A stretch of DNA of 64,000 nucleotides from Apium graveolens (taxonomy: Eukaryota > Streptophyta > Magnoliopsida > Apiales > Apiaceae), in the NCBI RefSeq assembly GCF_009905375.1, contig NC_133650.1, positions 68,317,648-68,381,647 on the forward strand. The letters are read 5' to 3'. Position 1 is the stretch's first letter, and every line of letters starts with the position of its first letter. The notes under the pieces were generated by a model, which ran no database searches, was not told where the DNA came from, and saw only the letters and a list, made by a program, of their open reading frames with translations. This document shows positions 1 to 11,851 of the stretch, piece by piece. The position numbers and the translations under genes are program-made.

Positions 1-200
1 GCCCGCGCTGTGTCCCGACTTTGGAAAAAAAATAAAAGGCAGTGAAGGGGAGGAATGGGAATTTTGTCCCAAAACCAATTTCCAACCTAATTTTACTCCC
101 CCACATCCCATAATTCCCTCTCCAAATCAAACTCATTACTCCCATTACTCCCATAATCATATCCCACTTCTATTATATATCTAATTCTCTTTTCACCACC

Positions 201-208
201 TATATATA
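201..208 (+). promoter_or_regulatory. Putative internal TATA box of Athila ORF3 (copy A)
   Basis: TATATATA lies 85 bp upstream of the ORF3 ATG and is followed by a C/A/T-rich leader. Equivalent boxes occur before ORF3 in B (53592) and C (61463-61470, - strand). Conservation in three diverged copies suggests an internal RNA polymerase II promoter; use of the site is inferred. Confidence 0.5.
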
Positions 209-285
209 CATAAACCCCATACACAATCTTCTTCACCAATTCACAAACTCTCAAACACAAATCTTATTCTCTCTAATCAATTTTC

Positions 286-1496
286 ATGGCACCCAAGAGA
301 CAAAGACCTCAAGTCGATAGCAGCGCCACCGATTCTTCAACTTCGAGTGATGTAAGGCCCAGGTTTTCTACTCTCGAGTCTGAGGAGCAGTACACGAGGC
401 TTCTCGCAAAGCCTATTACTAAGGAGAGAGGTTTTCTTCCATCAGGAAAGGATGGTCAGTTGTTGGAGATGATTCAGGAGATGGGGTGGGTTTCCTTTAG
501 TGAGGAACCCATTGTTGTGCCTTTGAGTGTTGTGCGAGAGTCTATGCGAATGCCAAGGCCGAGAATAATGGCTTCACTGTGGTGCGAGGGAGGACAGTGG
601 ATTATAGTGCAGAGGCTATCAAGACTGTGATTGAGCAGCCCGCGAGGAAGGTGGGGCAAGTTACCTGGAACGATAAGACTCCACAGGACTTTGATCTGGA
701 TCTTATTATTGCTACTCTGTGCCGGAACGACATACATTGGAATATCAAGAGGGGCACAGTCACCGAGTATTCTATATTCCCGGCGTCCGGCATGAACAGG
801 TTTTCCCGTGAATGGAACGCTTTTATATGTGCTAATATCATGCCATCTTCGCATGTGCATGAGGTTACTGTGGAGCGTGCACGTCTGCTATGGGGCATTC
901 TGCAGGGTGATTATGTAGATTTGGGGATTGTGATATACCAGGAGATTTTGAGGTTCTTGAGGGGGAGCACTACGGGGTCTATTCCGTATGCGTCAGTGGT
1001 AACAAAGTTGTGTGTGGCAGTTGGTGTGCATGGGTCCGCATATGAGCAGTTGCAGATTCCGAGTGCTCTGATCGATAGCACTACTTTGGCTACAATGCAG
1101 GAATGGGATGGAGGAAAGCCCGATCTAAAGGGGCTTGGGTATTCTTTTGACCACCTACGTGGTGGGAGGCCAGCTGCTGGTCAGGCGAGAAGGACTGTAT
1201 GGAGATCTCAGTTAGAAGATGAAGTAGGACCTTCGCAGCAGCAGCAGGAGGTAGCAGGAGCGGACATGGGAGCTGGTTTAAGTTCGATACAGTATAGGCG
1301 TCTTGCGAGGAGGATGAATGTGATGCATGACATCCATAGTCATTTTGCACAGGATCTCACCCAGGCCCTTGGGACTGCATTTAGAGCCACAGGAGTTCAC
1401 ATTCAGTGGCCAGTATTTGGTGAGGACTCTGTGTATCCGCCTCTTGACACACCTGACACTCCACCCCTTGAGGGTGAGGATTCTGATTCAGATTAG
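286..1496 (+). pseudogene. Athila downstream ORF (ORF3), frameshifted copy A
   Basis: The protein lies between integrase and the 3' LTR, where Athila elements carry an env-position ORF. It starts MAPKRQR, has a basic serine-rich N-terminus, a conserved RLLxKPIxKERGFLPSGKDG block near residues 40-60, a globular middle and an acidic tail (DTPDTPPLEGEDSDSD). I see no signal peptide or membrane helix, so an envelope role is not supported. From memory it resembles the family called putative plant transposon protein; its function is unknown. A one-base deletion near 540 (CGAGAG-TCTATG versus CGGGATTTCTATG in copy C) shifts the frame, and the rest reads on from 579 to the stop at 1496. The ATG at 286 is chosen because B and C share it. 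Confidence 0.8.
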
Positions 1497-2690
1497 GTAT
1501 GCCTAATTCCTTACTATTATCTTCACTGGGGATAATGAATATTTTAAGTTTGGGGGTAGTAGTTGTAGGAATATGTTTGTGTGAATCTCATATAGTTTGC
1601 ATGTTCATGATAGTTTAATTCATATGGTTGCATATTTTTCCATGTAGTTTTTTTTTATTTTGATAGTTTTATGATAAATTGTTCATGTAGTTTCATGCAT
1701 TTGCATTATAACATGATGCCTTAGATAATTTTTCGATTGACTTGCGATATTGATGCTAGTGTAGTGATGTCGTATTTAGTGATGTTGAGTCTTATTGGAT
1801 TGATTTGCATGCTAGAGACACTTGTATTTCACTAAGTCTTATAGGTTGCTAGAGTGCTAGATCATGATCATGGTTTATTTGATTTGTCGAGGTTAAATCG
1901 CCTGTTTATATTTAGAATTTAGGGTATTCTCTTGAAAATAAAAGACATGGATATTTAGAAATTGGAGAAATTGGATTGCATTGTTAGTTGTGTGGCTAGG
2001 TGTCAAATGGCTAGTAGCCGGCTCATATTTTTATGAGTAGTCTAGGGTTGAATGAGATGGAGCGAAACGCACTCATTCAGAAATTGTGAAAAAAAAGAAA
2101 AAAAGAAAGAATAAATGTTATGTATAATTTATCACGAGTGGGCTCTTTAGTACTCGAGTTATTTAGTTCTTAAGGGACTTTGTGCCTAGTGACCTAAGGC
2201 TTTTATGGTCTAGGATCCGCTAACCTAATGCTTGCTATATGGGTGCTATTGTATAAGTCTTTTGTGGACCTCACTTGTTGCACGATCAAATAAGCATACT
2301 TGTGTTGTTATGTTGTGAATAAAAGCATGAATCCGTATAAAACTCCAATATAAGAATTGAAGTGTTATAAGTTATTTTGAGTCTAACTTTTTATTTTATT
2401 TATAACCCTGCGATTGTCTTGATTAGTAGCGAGTCATGATTATTGATCTAGTTGCGATAGTATATCTGTAAGCATCTTCAGACACGCACGTCTCTAGTTT
2501 GTAAGTTTATTTGTATGATTTGATTGATCTTCATGTCAATAACTGCATTTGTTGATATGTTGCTTGTTGGTTAGTTGAGTTATTATATTGGGGATCGTTG
2601 CATTCATATAGTTGCATTCATGCATTTTTGTTTCTCGTTTTTTGACTCTGTTTATGCTTGAGGACAAACATCGATTCAAGTTTGGGGGTA
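1497..2690 (+). other. Athila 3' noncoding region with two polypurine tracts (copy A)
   Basis: No coding sequence is seen. A polypurine tract, AAGTTTGGGGGTA, lies just after the ORF at 1546-1558, and a second at 2678-2690 abuts the LTR and would prime plus-strand DNA. Between them is an A-rich tract (about 2086-2112). The same layout recurs in B and C. Confidence 0.7.
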
Positions 2691-4126
2691 TATTGAGTGG
2701 CATTTATGACACTTTATTATGCTCTAATAAGCTTTGAATTGGTGTATTTGTACTCAAGTTGTTAAGTGTTTTAATGTGTTTTCTAGTATTTTTGCATTTC
2801 AGGCACTATTCAGGTAATCAGGTGAACTAGCATTGTTTTGGTGCTAATTTGGTGTCCAGGTGGTGTTGGAATAAAAGCCGGATCAAAGTAGTAATATTTA
2901 AGAAGAAATCTGAGTTTTTCCCAGAAGGACGGCGAGCCCGTGCTGTGATAGCGTGCGGCCGCGCCGGGGTTCCAGAAATACAACGCGCTCGCGCTGTGAT
3001 AGCGCGCACCCGCGCCGAGGCCGAATTTCAGAATCCTGTTTCTACTATAATTCTAAAAGGGAAGGCTTCCAGATTGTTGAGGGCTGCTATATATATTCAT
3101 ATTAGGTCTTTTTTATTGATATCAAGTCATAGACGGACCAGAGCGCAAGGAGAAGACGGCAAGAGACCTTTAGCACAATTCAACCAAGGCGAAGACGATC
3201 TAGTTTATTATTTTGAATCTTTATTTTGAGTTGTACCTTGGATGCTTGTTTCTTGTTTTGCAGAACCTATACTCTTGTTTGTACATGGTTTTATTAATTC
3301 GTATAAAGACTACGTTTATTATATCATGTTTTTATCGGAACCCACGTTGATGATGAGTCGGATTATGGGCTAATTATTATCGTGGGGTTCTAGCGGATTT
3401 ATTTGTGGATTTCTTTAGTTAAATTGTTTGATCCCTTAGTATGTGGTGATTGTATGATATCCTAATATTGGTTGCGCGTATTCGTCTTATGAGCATCACG
3501 AACTTATAAGATAGTGTGTTAATTCTTAATAAAGCGAAAGTGAATTTAAGGATTTAGAACTTGCCATGCTAGCATAGGTTCATGTATGTGTTATGCATGA
3601 TTCGTAGGTAATTTTAACCATCTTAATTTCCCTATGTAATCAAGATAGAGAACTTGTGCCGTTATGTTGTCAAATTCTATAGACATATAGGGTCTCAATA
3701 TAATTGGTGCCTATTCAGCTTCTATCTCTTTTGTGAATGTCTGGTAGAATGGTACTCGTGCAACGAAAGTTGGCGTTTATCAGTTTCGTGTTGTCAGATT
3801 AGTGTCATCACCATTGCATGCTAAGGTTAATAATAATAAAGCTATTGAATGAAGTATTTAATGAAATTAGAATCCCAAGTTTGTCATATATATAATTTCA
3901 GTCAATCTTATTCTCGTAGTTATAATTGTTAGTGTAATTATTAGTTATAAACAATCTCAACTTGTTATCGTCTTAGCATTGGATAATAAACATACATTGT
4001 TTCTTAGGTGCATGAATTAATTAGTTAACCAATACAGTCTCTGTTGGAACGAACTAGAAAAGATTCTATACTACTTGTGAACTCGTATACTTGCGTGTAT
4101 TATTAGCGCGTGTTTAGCGACTAACA
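2691..4126 (+). repeat. 3' LTR of Athila-like element A
   Basis: This 1436-bp LTR starts TATTGAGTGG (TGTTGAGTGG in the other copies) directly after the polypurine tract and ends GCGACTAACA. It aligns with the LTRs of B and C. It carries a GC-rich block (about 2925-3020) of repeated GCGC/CCGCGC words that contrasts with the AT-rich surroundings. ORFs across it have no family features. Confidence 0.9.
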
Positions 4127-4636
4127 ATCATCCATAAAACTTACTAGAGCATGCCCTGCTTTGGCATCTACTAATTGATCGATTCTTGGTAAAGGAAAAT
4201 TATCTTTTGGGATTGCTTTATTTAGATCAGTAAAATCCACGCAAGTCCTCCACTTCCCATTTGGTTTTTTTACCAATACCGGATTCTCCAACCACTTAGG
4301 GTAAAAAGATTCCCTGATCAACCCAACTTCCAAAAGTCTATCAACCTCTTCTGCCAGGGCTACAACCCTTTTTCTACTTACTGCCCTTAGTTTTTGTCAG
4401 ACTCCTTTGTATTTGGAGTCGATGTTGAGTCGATGACACATGACCTTTGGATCAATTTCAACCATATCTGAGTGGCTCCATGCAAATACATCAAGGTTCG
4501 CCAAGAAAAACTTCGAGAGTTCTTCCCTCAATCTTGGTTTTAGTTGAGAACCAATGTTCAAAATCTTACTTGGATCCTTCTCATCGGCTTGGATAGAAAT
4601 AGTGTGTTCAATTGGCCCCATTTTTTCCGTGGGCAA
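4127..4636 (-). pseudogene. pol: E1 reverse transcriptase, N-terminal fragment
   Basis: Two reading frames cover the start of the RT that copied E1 RNA into DNA. Residues from 4636-4397 contain FLANLDVFAWSHSDM and CHRLNID, which precede the fingers. After a frame change, 4333-4127 carries KWLENPVLVKKPNGKW, CVDFTDLNKA, FPLPRIDQLVDA and LVSFMD, where motif A begins. Sequence stops at that aspartate because element A is inserted there. The palm motif with the catalytic aspartate pair is not in the window. Confidence 0.85.
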
Positions 4637-5255
4637 TGGAATTCATGGATCCAAGTCAATTTTTTTTATTATTTTTCATATTCACTCGAGAAGGCGCATC
4701 CTCTAAAGGAGGATCATCAACTGCTCCTGAAATCACTTTGGATAAAGGCGCACCCTGTGTTAGAGGGGCATCAACTTATCCTGAAGACGGTTGTGTTAAG
4801 GGCGCGCCCTCATGAGGAGGGGCATCTACCTTGTGCAGAACTTATCTCAAACTTTGCAAAACTTCAGCTCTCCCTTCAAGTTGTTCCCTATGGGAAACTT
4901 CCTTAGATTATGTCATTTTAAGAGAGTTTTTCTTTTTCTTCTTCTAAGAATTCAATTACAGGAGCATCTTTTAAGAGCGGTGTTACTGAGGTTGGAATGG
5001 CGGAGTATATATCTTTATGCTCAATATAGTAGTGGATAAAAATTTCTTCGCTTGGCTGTTCAATCATACCTTCTAGCTCGTTGTCGGAGGTATTTCCGAC
5101 TTCAACGTCTTTCTTTCAAAAACCCCTCATATCTTGGCGATAGAACTCTCGAGAATCATAATGACAGCCTTTTATGCTTCCAACTCTGTTCGGGGTAGGA
5201 ATTTGATTGTCAAGTGGTGAATAGAAGTGATGACCCTCATCTCCCATAGAAAAGG
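4637..5255 (-). other. E1 protease-RT linker, decayed, with a 54-bp tandem repeat
   Basis: No intact ORF joins protease to RT here. At 4691-4835 an imperfect repeat of about 54 bp occurs three times (starts 4691, 4745, 4798), each with AAGGCGC or AAGGGCGC followed by a GGAGGATCATC- or GGGGCATC-like segment. The period equals 18 codons, so it probably encoded a repeated linker peptide. Confidence 0.5.
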
Positions 5256-5666
5256 TCATCCTAGAAACACATTCTGAGAGGATTCCTGATTTAGGACTTT
5301 GAAATCAAGCATCTTCATTAAAAGAAGGGGAATTTCTCCTAGAGTGCATGGTAATCGAATCGAACCTATGAATCTGGCGCTCTCACCAGAAAATCCATAA
5401 ACCCAAGCATCTTCTGCTGAAATATCCCGGTCGGGCAAACCCATTTTCCTATAAGTGTTGTAGTAGAGGATGTTTGTTGAACTCCCATTATCCATGAAGA
5501 CTCTGTAGATATTTTTAGTCCCAATCTGGAGGGAAATAACTAAAACGGCATTGTGAGGATGATGCACCCATCTTGCATCCGCTTCTCTGAAGGTGATATC
5601 CATAAATTCCCCTTTGAAAACCTTTGGTGTTCGAGTTTCCAAGCTATGAATGTCGGTTAGGGGCAT
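5256..5666 (-). pseudogene. pol: E1 aspartic protease domain
   Basis: This 136-codon frame encodes the retropepsin that would cleave the Gag-Pol polyprotein. The active-site loop VFMDNGSSTNILYYNTYRKM is near residues 56-75 (D-N-G-S in place of D-S/T-G). A flap-like stretch and the C-terminal EIPLLLMKMLDFKVL follow. Family frames continue into RT, but here the frame closes at 5256, so Gag-Pol is broken. It lies between the gag remnant and RT, the normal order. Confidence 0.8.
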
Positions 5667-6830
5667 GTACCGGGTCTCCCTTGAATATCTTACTAAAGCT
5701 CAGTTGCTGCACTCCATGCTAGGCCCTTCTCCAAATATCTCCCAAATACTTCCATCCCTGACAAATTTATTCTCCTCCAGAACTTCGCTCTTGGATCCAC
5801 AAGGAGCGCGTCCTCCTTCCTCCTTTATTTTATCGGAACCATTCCCGTGTCTTCTCACTTCCTTAACCACCCATTTGCCAAGGTATCCTTCTTTGATTAA
5901 AGCTTCAATTTCATCTTTAGACTGGTGACATTCATGAGTGTTGTTTCCAAAAGATTAATGGTATTCACAATACCTCTTTTATCCTTACTCTTCCAGGATG
6001 ACAGAGCCTCTAGTTTTCTGAAAAGTTCCTTATTTTTATTCACCTCAAAGATTTCCTCAACCGAGGCTGCCAAATATCCACATCCACTATTCTACTATCA
6101 TAACTTAAGGGAGGAATCCATTCCTTTCGCATGGTAGTAGTATTCACTCGGTTCATACTTCGACTATCTCTTCGATATCAAGGACTTGGGGATCTGTCCC
6201 TTTTCCTTATTTTACATTTCTGGCTTACTTGAGAGACAGGGCGAACTTCCGTTAGAGATTGTTCCATGACTTTAAAAGATTCTGCTTGGGCCAAGACGTC
6301 CGTCATAGTAGCTTGATCATTTCCCTGCAAATGTTTCCATAAATCTGATCACACTCTCAACCCAGCTATTAAGAAACTTTTCAGAGTTTCGTCCAAGGCG
6401 CCCCTCATGCAAGTTGATTCGGAATTGAACCTTTTAAAGTAGGATGTCAAACTCTCATTCTCCCGTTGTTTGACATTGGCCAAGTTTGTGACTGGAAGAG
6501 CATACCTCATACCCGCTTGAATTTTGTCCAGGAATAAAGATTTCATTTGGTCCCAAGAAGTGATTACTCCAGGTCCAAGCTTTTGGAACCATTGTTGGGC
6601 ACTTTCCCTAAAGGTTGTCGCCAAAAGTCTACATCTGGCCAAGTCCGAAACTTGATAAACATACATCTCTATATTAAACCTTCCTAAAAATTCAATTAGA
6701 TCTGAACTTCCATGGAATCGTAGGTTACTAATTGTGTTACGATATGCAGCGGGTAACTGAGCTTCTCTTACCGTCACGGAGAATGGCGAAGGAATCTCGG
6801 CCATCTTCGTTACCCTTCCTCCTTCCAGAG
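5667..6830 (-). pseudogene. gag: E1 gag, capsid and nucleocapsid remnant
   Basis: The capsid part is open from 6804 to 6349: AAYRNTISNLRFHGSSDLIE, WFQKLGPGVITSWDQMKSLF and LTSYFKRFNSE are typical of plant retrotransposon Gag. Downstream (about 5950-5860) THECHQSKDEIEALIKEG is the remains of the Tat-type nucleocapsid zinc knuckle and helix; the first Cys/His pair is not visible. Frames are broken between 6348 and 5960. The M at 6804 is internal; gag began at 11823, before the MITE and solo LTR were inserted. Confidence 0.75.
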
Positions 6831-7364
6831 TAAGGCTGAGTATTTAGTCGGTTCGGTCCAAAATCGGACCAAAGCGAATAGGTCAAAAATTGAATTATCA
6901 TTTTTTCTTAGACCGAACCGGACCGAATCGTATTATGGATCGGATCGAACCGAACTGGAATAATTCGGTTTACTCTGATTTTGGACCGAAGGAACCGAAT
7001 TTTTTCAAGAATAAAATTGTATAAAAATTTTAAACCAAAAATATTAAAATCTAAAATATAATTAAATTAAGGTGATATATAGAGTTCTAAGAGTGTATAA
7101 ATACAATTACAAATTAAAAATTATGATTAAAATTTTTAAGATATATGTAAAATATATATAATATAAAATTATAATATTTGTAATTTGGTCTATTCAGTCT
7201 GGACAGAAATATTTTTTAAAAGAACCAAACTGAACTAAATTTTATTTCGTTTTATTAGGCCCGAACCCGATATACCGAATTTCTGAAAAATCAGGATCGA
7301 ACAGAACCGAATGAGAACCGTTCGGTTTAGTTTTTTGGTTTCAGTTCGGTTTTGTTCAGCCCTA
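6831..7364. mobile_element. hAT-like MITE in E1 gag
   Basis: This 534-bp AT-rich element has terminal inverted repeats TAAGGCTGA (left) and TCAGCCCTA (right; one mismatch), followed by GGTTCGGT-rich subterminal sequence at both ends. The 8-bp flanks TTCCAGAG (6823-6830) and TTCTAGAT (7365-7372) match at 6 of 8 positions, as expected for an old hAT target duplication. It has no ORF. E1 gag continues on both sides. Confidence 0.75.
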
Positions 7365-7772
7365 TTCTAGATAGCCAAGTAGCCTTTTCAGGTCATCCAC
7401 ATTAAAAGTCCCAATCCCCGAAATGGTTTGGACATTATGTTGTGGATCTTGAGGCTGAGGAGGAGGCGGTGCCGCTTGGTTCCCACCCAGAGGTATTGCT
7501 TGTTGATTAGTATTTTGAACGCCAGTTCAACCCCGCCCCCCGGAATTACTGGTATCTCTTCATTCTGACCCTGATTTTCATCATGAGTCTCCCATTGCCC
7601 TAGGCTATGGCCCTGAAACGTCTCACGGTTTTATGTCAGAGTGTCCCTTCGACCATTATCTCTCGAACGATTATCTCTTCAATCTCTGTCACGAGTACGG
7701 GTATCCCTATAATCATGATAGTTGGTGCTCCGGTTCCCATCCAGATATCTATCGCAGCTTCCACCTCTTCCA
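7365..7772 (-). pseudogene. gag: E1 gag fragment between MITE and solo LTR
   Basis: Short - strand stretches rich in P, Q, G and R (for example APPPPQPQDPQ and the DDLKRLLGYL-like end next to the MITE) connect the capsid to the N-terminal part of gag. There are several stops. The segment ends at the TSD TTCCA of the solo LTR and resumes at 11044. Confidence 0.6.
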
Positions 7773-10700
7773 TGTAACGCCCTCCAAATCTGGGGTCTAG
7801 ATCTGGGGGTCTAGATTTGGGGGTTACTTGTTAACCATCAAATCAATACAAACCTGTAGGATAATTATAGAAACATATGTCTAATCCCTTCTATTCTATC
7901 CAGGATCTTTGCAGGTTGAGGTACGAAAATAAGAACAATATATTAGCTTTATTACAACCCAAATTTAAAATCTCATAGAACTCTCTTTATTAGAAAACAT
8001 TATCTAAACAAGTTTTAACTAAATTCATTGTATTTCAAACACAGACCACATCCATCTACACTACACTAGCTCAGGTGGCTCAAAGCTCTCATCTTGGATG
8101 GGGATTAGCACTTTTGGTATTAGAGGATCCCGCGCTTATTTACCACGCAAGTCCGGATAGGTTTCAATCTCTTTCTTAACTGAAAACAAACTAGGGGGAT
8201 AACAACAAAGGGGGTGACCCAAAATTTGCTCAACAAGCTCACAATATATAAACAGTGGTATGATAAAGCTAAATGAACCGGTAATCTGATTGTATCGATA
8301 ACTATGCATTCCTGCGAAGGAGAACGAAGCCACTATTGGCGAGTATTAATAAACTAGACGGGACACAAGTTCGCACTTATATCCTGCTGATCAGTCAGGA
8401 CACAGTGCAGATCTATACCTCTATGTATAGATCCATTCGGGTACCTAGGCTCTACGTCCCAACACAAGGATTCGGTTAATTCCCAGTTCTTAGGATCAAG
8501 TGTATACCTAATCCTAATCATCACCATCCAGTCCACAGATGAGCAACCGGAATAATCGGTATGCTTTGATGTATCTCAACATCGGAATATATCAGGATAA
8601 ATGTGTATATATATATATATAATCTATTGGAATATGAATAGAGTATTCAAGGAATCAAGAGAAATCAGGAATCGAAATGAAATATGAAGAAATGAATAAT
8701 AATTGTGTATCAGTGTATGTGAACAAAAATTAACAGTGTTTAACTGCGATGAAAGTCTAAAAGCAATTAACTATTCTGAATTTGGAATAAGGGAAAAACT
8801 TGCTTGTCACGCGATCTATTGCAAGTATATCACCACTTTCGAACACTGGCTCGGTCCGCCTTGTTGGCTTTGTATCTATCAGAGAAAGATACTTATTTAG
8901 TCAACTCGTATGTTAATCGCGTCTCAAATCGACTTCACTTAGCCCTTATCGTCTACCCATACATTTACAATTGACTCATATAATAATTACTAACATTTAG
9001 GACTCGATTAACCACATAATTCATATAACACATAAGTCACATAGTCATTTTAGGATTAAAAATAATTTTTAGAATCGAAATTGGATCACTATTTGCATTA
9101 TCGAACAATATCTGGCTCATTTCCTAATTTTTCGGGATTTATTGGACTCGTCTCAATGATTCATAGAGTCTATAAGTAAATAAATATCGAAATCCGACTC
9201 GCTTCTAAAAGAAATTAGGATTTAAAACTATTTTTAATGAAAACGGATCATTTTTCCGAGTCAAAGGGTTTTCATTTCATTTAAATCAGATAAACGGTTC
9301 AATTATTGTTCAATGAATAAGAATAAATCAATTTATTATTCAATATAATTAATTATTCAAATAACTGAACCTCAAAAATATTTTTAAATAATTATTTAGG
9401 AAAAAACAGAATTAAAAATGATTTTTCCATAAATTTTGGAATCTAAATGAATTTATTATGATTCATTGAAAATAATTTGATTAATTATCAAAATAATTAA
9501 TCATTTTTAGATAATTAATAATTAATTAATTAATAAAAAAATTATTAATCTCGAATTTTAGAAAAATATTTCAGAATTATTTATAAAATAAATCGAGTAA
9601 TTAATTAATTAATTAATTAATTAATCAATTTATAAAATAAGTAAACTGATTTTTATAATTTACAAAAATAAAATCAAAAAATTAAAATCCTAGAAATATT
9701 TGTCAGAAATGAAATCTCTGACAAAACGGATCAAAACTGGGTTTTAGGGGTTAATGGATCACAATCCGGGTCGGTGAAGAACACCACCAGAATCTGCTCA
9801 AAATCCGGTGACTTTACCGGACTCCGGTGAGTCCTGTCGGGATCAAAAATCTATCGTTTGGAATCGTTTTTAATCCAAAATCATTGCAAATCTCATCCTC
9901 ACTCTGATTTAGGCCTAAATCCACCGTAATAACCCCTGAATATCTTTCTCCGATCAAACCGACTCAAACTCCGACCAAACATCGATTTCCTTCCTTTGTA
10001 CATGAAACTTCGATTTTAATATCTCAAATCAAAGCTTGTAAGCTGTAAAATCAAAGCTCTAACCTCTAATGAACCAAATATTCTGGAATCGTTTGTTTAA
10101 TTAATTATCATGAATCGACTGCATATCATCATACAAAACTATTCCAATCATCAAATCAATCTAATAACCTAGAATCAAAAAGTCCTAATTCGAGTGTAAT
10201 CCCTAGAAATTAAAATTAAAAAAATAATGAATCAAAACATGAAATTGATACCAGAAATTGAAAGAACGGATCGAGAGGATCAATTTGAGTACTCACATCG
10301 ATCGATTTGGTGCTCAGAATAGCTCAAAATCACGACTTGATTATTGACCCGAAATCCGACCCGACCCTGTTCTTCAGAGAAAATCTGGATTTTTCAGAAT
10401 TTTTAATAATTAATTATAAATAATTAAATAAAAATTGGGGTATTTAAAGTGATAAAAATAATACTCCTGATTAAAATTAAAGCCCTAATTATACATCTAT
10501 TAGAATTAATTGGCCCCTAATTTTATAATTTTTGAGTACTAATTTCTAATTTTTAAATATTAAATATATACAATATATATGCCAAAAATTCCCAAAAATT
10601 GTGAATAATTCAAAAATACAAATAAATGGTATAATTCAAAGTCCCATAATTGTATAAAAATAAAAATGTGATTTTTGTGGGGTTTTGACACCCGAAGGGG

Positions 10701-11038
10701 CCCGAAAATGTCATTTTTCGTGAAACGAGAAAATTTATTAAAATAAATGGATGTTCAGAATAACGCGATGGTACAAGCCATTCTTGGAAAAATAAGGCCA
10801 ATTATTTCATTTGAAATATCATCTATTAAAATAAAGTTCGGGTCATATAACTTTTGATACGAAAGATTTTAATACGAAAGAAAATACCCGATAAATACCC
10901 GAAAAATACATTGACGAAACAAAACACACGTAGCACATAGCAGTTAGGGTTTTATAACAAAATACAAATAATAGCATAATAAACACATAATTCATCTTTA
11001 TTATGATATAATACAAGCGTAATTTCCCAGTCGTTACA
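7773..11038 (-). repeat. Solo LTR of a chromovirus-like element
   Basis: This 3266-bp unit starts TGTAACGCCC and ends CGTTACA, with an identical 5-bp target duplication TTCCA on each side (7768-7772 and 11039-11043). It has no gag or pol motif, no recognisable primer-binding site and no polypurine tract, so a solo LTR left by LTR-LTR recombination is the best reading. The length and the CGCCC...AAATC...GGGGTC edge resemble the LTR edge of chromovirus F; that similarity suggests the - strand orientation but does not prove it. It contains AT-rich sequence with (TA)n near 8605 and (TTAA)n near 9600-9625. Confidence 0.8.
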
Positions 11039-11043
11039 TTCCA

Positions 11044-11823
11044 TGCCATTGAAACCTTCTCCGAAGATCACTCCCATAGTCCTGGCCATATCTGTCCATC
11101 GATCCACGAGAAGGAGCTTTCTCATGGTCCCGGTGCCGCTCCTGATTCACGGAAGAATTCAGGGGCATCCGCGTTGAACCACGGGGCGTCACATCTCCTC
11201 GGTTGGCGTCTTTCTACCATTCCAAAAGTAGCATCCTTAGGTCATTATCTCCCACACGGATCCCTAAATGATCTTTCAAGGCAGCAAAACCTTGTTGCTC
11301 ATTAGTTGGCAAAATTTCTTCCTAGCGCCGCTCCTCTAGAGTCCATCCAAATCGGTGTGGATGAGTTACCAATCGATTATCTACCCATGGCACCTCTCGT
11401 CCACCAGTATCTTCATCAACAAGCTCAACAATCAGAGTTATATTTTTTGGAGTAATTCAACCACCGCAGGGTAATTGACACATGCCTACCTTCGATTCGG
11501 CCACGGACAACTGGAGCATCTCTTTCGACCATGGGGGCTTTACCAGGTGCATGAGCAGAATGGTTATTGCGGCGACGTCTTCTTGTCTTACATCGCTCCA
11601 CCATGCTCAACCTCAAATTAAATCCATTTCGGGCATCACTCATAGGGTACAGCTATTCCAATAGATCAGTGTTGCTGATCAAAACCGTTGGTTGTCCTCT
11701 AATGTCTAGAGTAGGGTGGTTCGTTGTGGTTGGAACATAAGGTTTATGACGGCCATAGCCATGTCCACAACTTTCTTCGGAACTTTCTCCATTATTAGAA
11801 CTTCCATCATGATATTGAGACAT
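11044..11823 (-). pseudogene. gag: E1 gag N-terminal region
   Basis: The ATG at 11823, just inside the primer-binding site, starts MSQYHDGSSNNGESSEE, a low-complexity polar leader, and later HPTLDIRGQPTVLISNTDLL. An in-frame TAG follows, and the frame resumes with MSDARNGFNLRLSMVERCK and a basic RRRRR stretch. Such disordered N-termini are common in Tat-lineage Gag. Further stops and shifts occur toward 11044, where the solo LTR interrupts it. Confidence 0.6.
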
Positions 11824-11851
11824 CTTTCCTCCAAGATACAGATCTTGATTA

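Larger units (their letters stand above)
1..4126 (+). mobile_element. Athila-like Ty3/gypsy element A, 3' part
   Basis: This is the 3' end of an Athila-like LTR retrotransposon. The window opens in the GC-rich spacer after integrase, followed by the downstream ORF (286-1496), about 1.2 kb of noncoding DNA, a polypurine tract and the 3' LTR ending ...GCGACTAACA at 4126. The same order occurs in elements B and C in this window. From 4127 the sequence is - strand reverse transcriptase of another element, so A inserted into that RT. A TSD would begin with ATCAT (4127-4131), but the left flank is outside the window. Confidence 0.9.

Noticed and set aside
474..898. - strand ORFs opposite Athila ORF3 (also 1090-1350, 53719-53910, 53929-54426, 61128-61397)
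   Set aside because: Shadows: each lies opposite the same coding region, and the + frame has the conserved protein.
2827..3229. ORFs through the GC-rich block of LTR A (and 12284-12544, 56167-56391)
   Set aside because: Produced by GC-rich low-complexity DNA; frame and sequence are not conserved between LTR copies.
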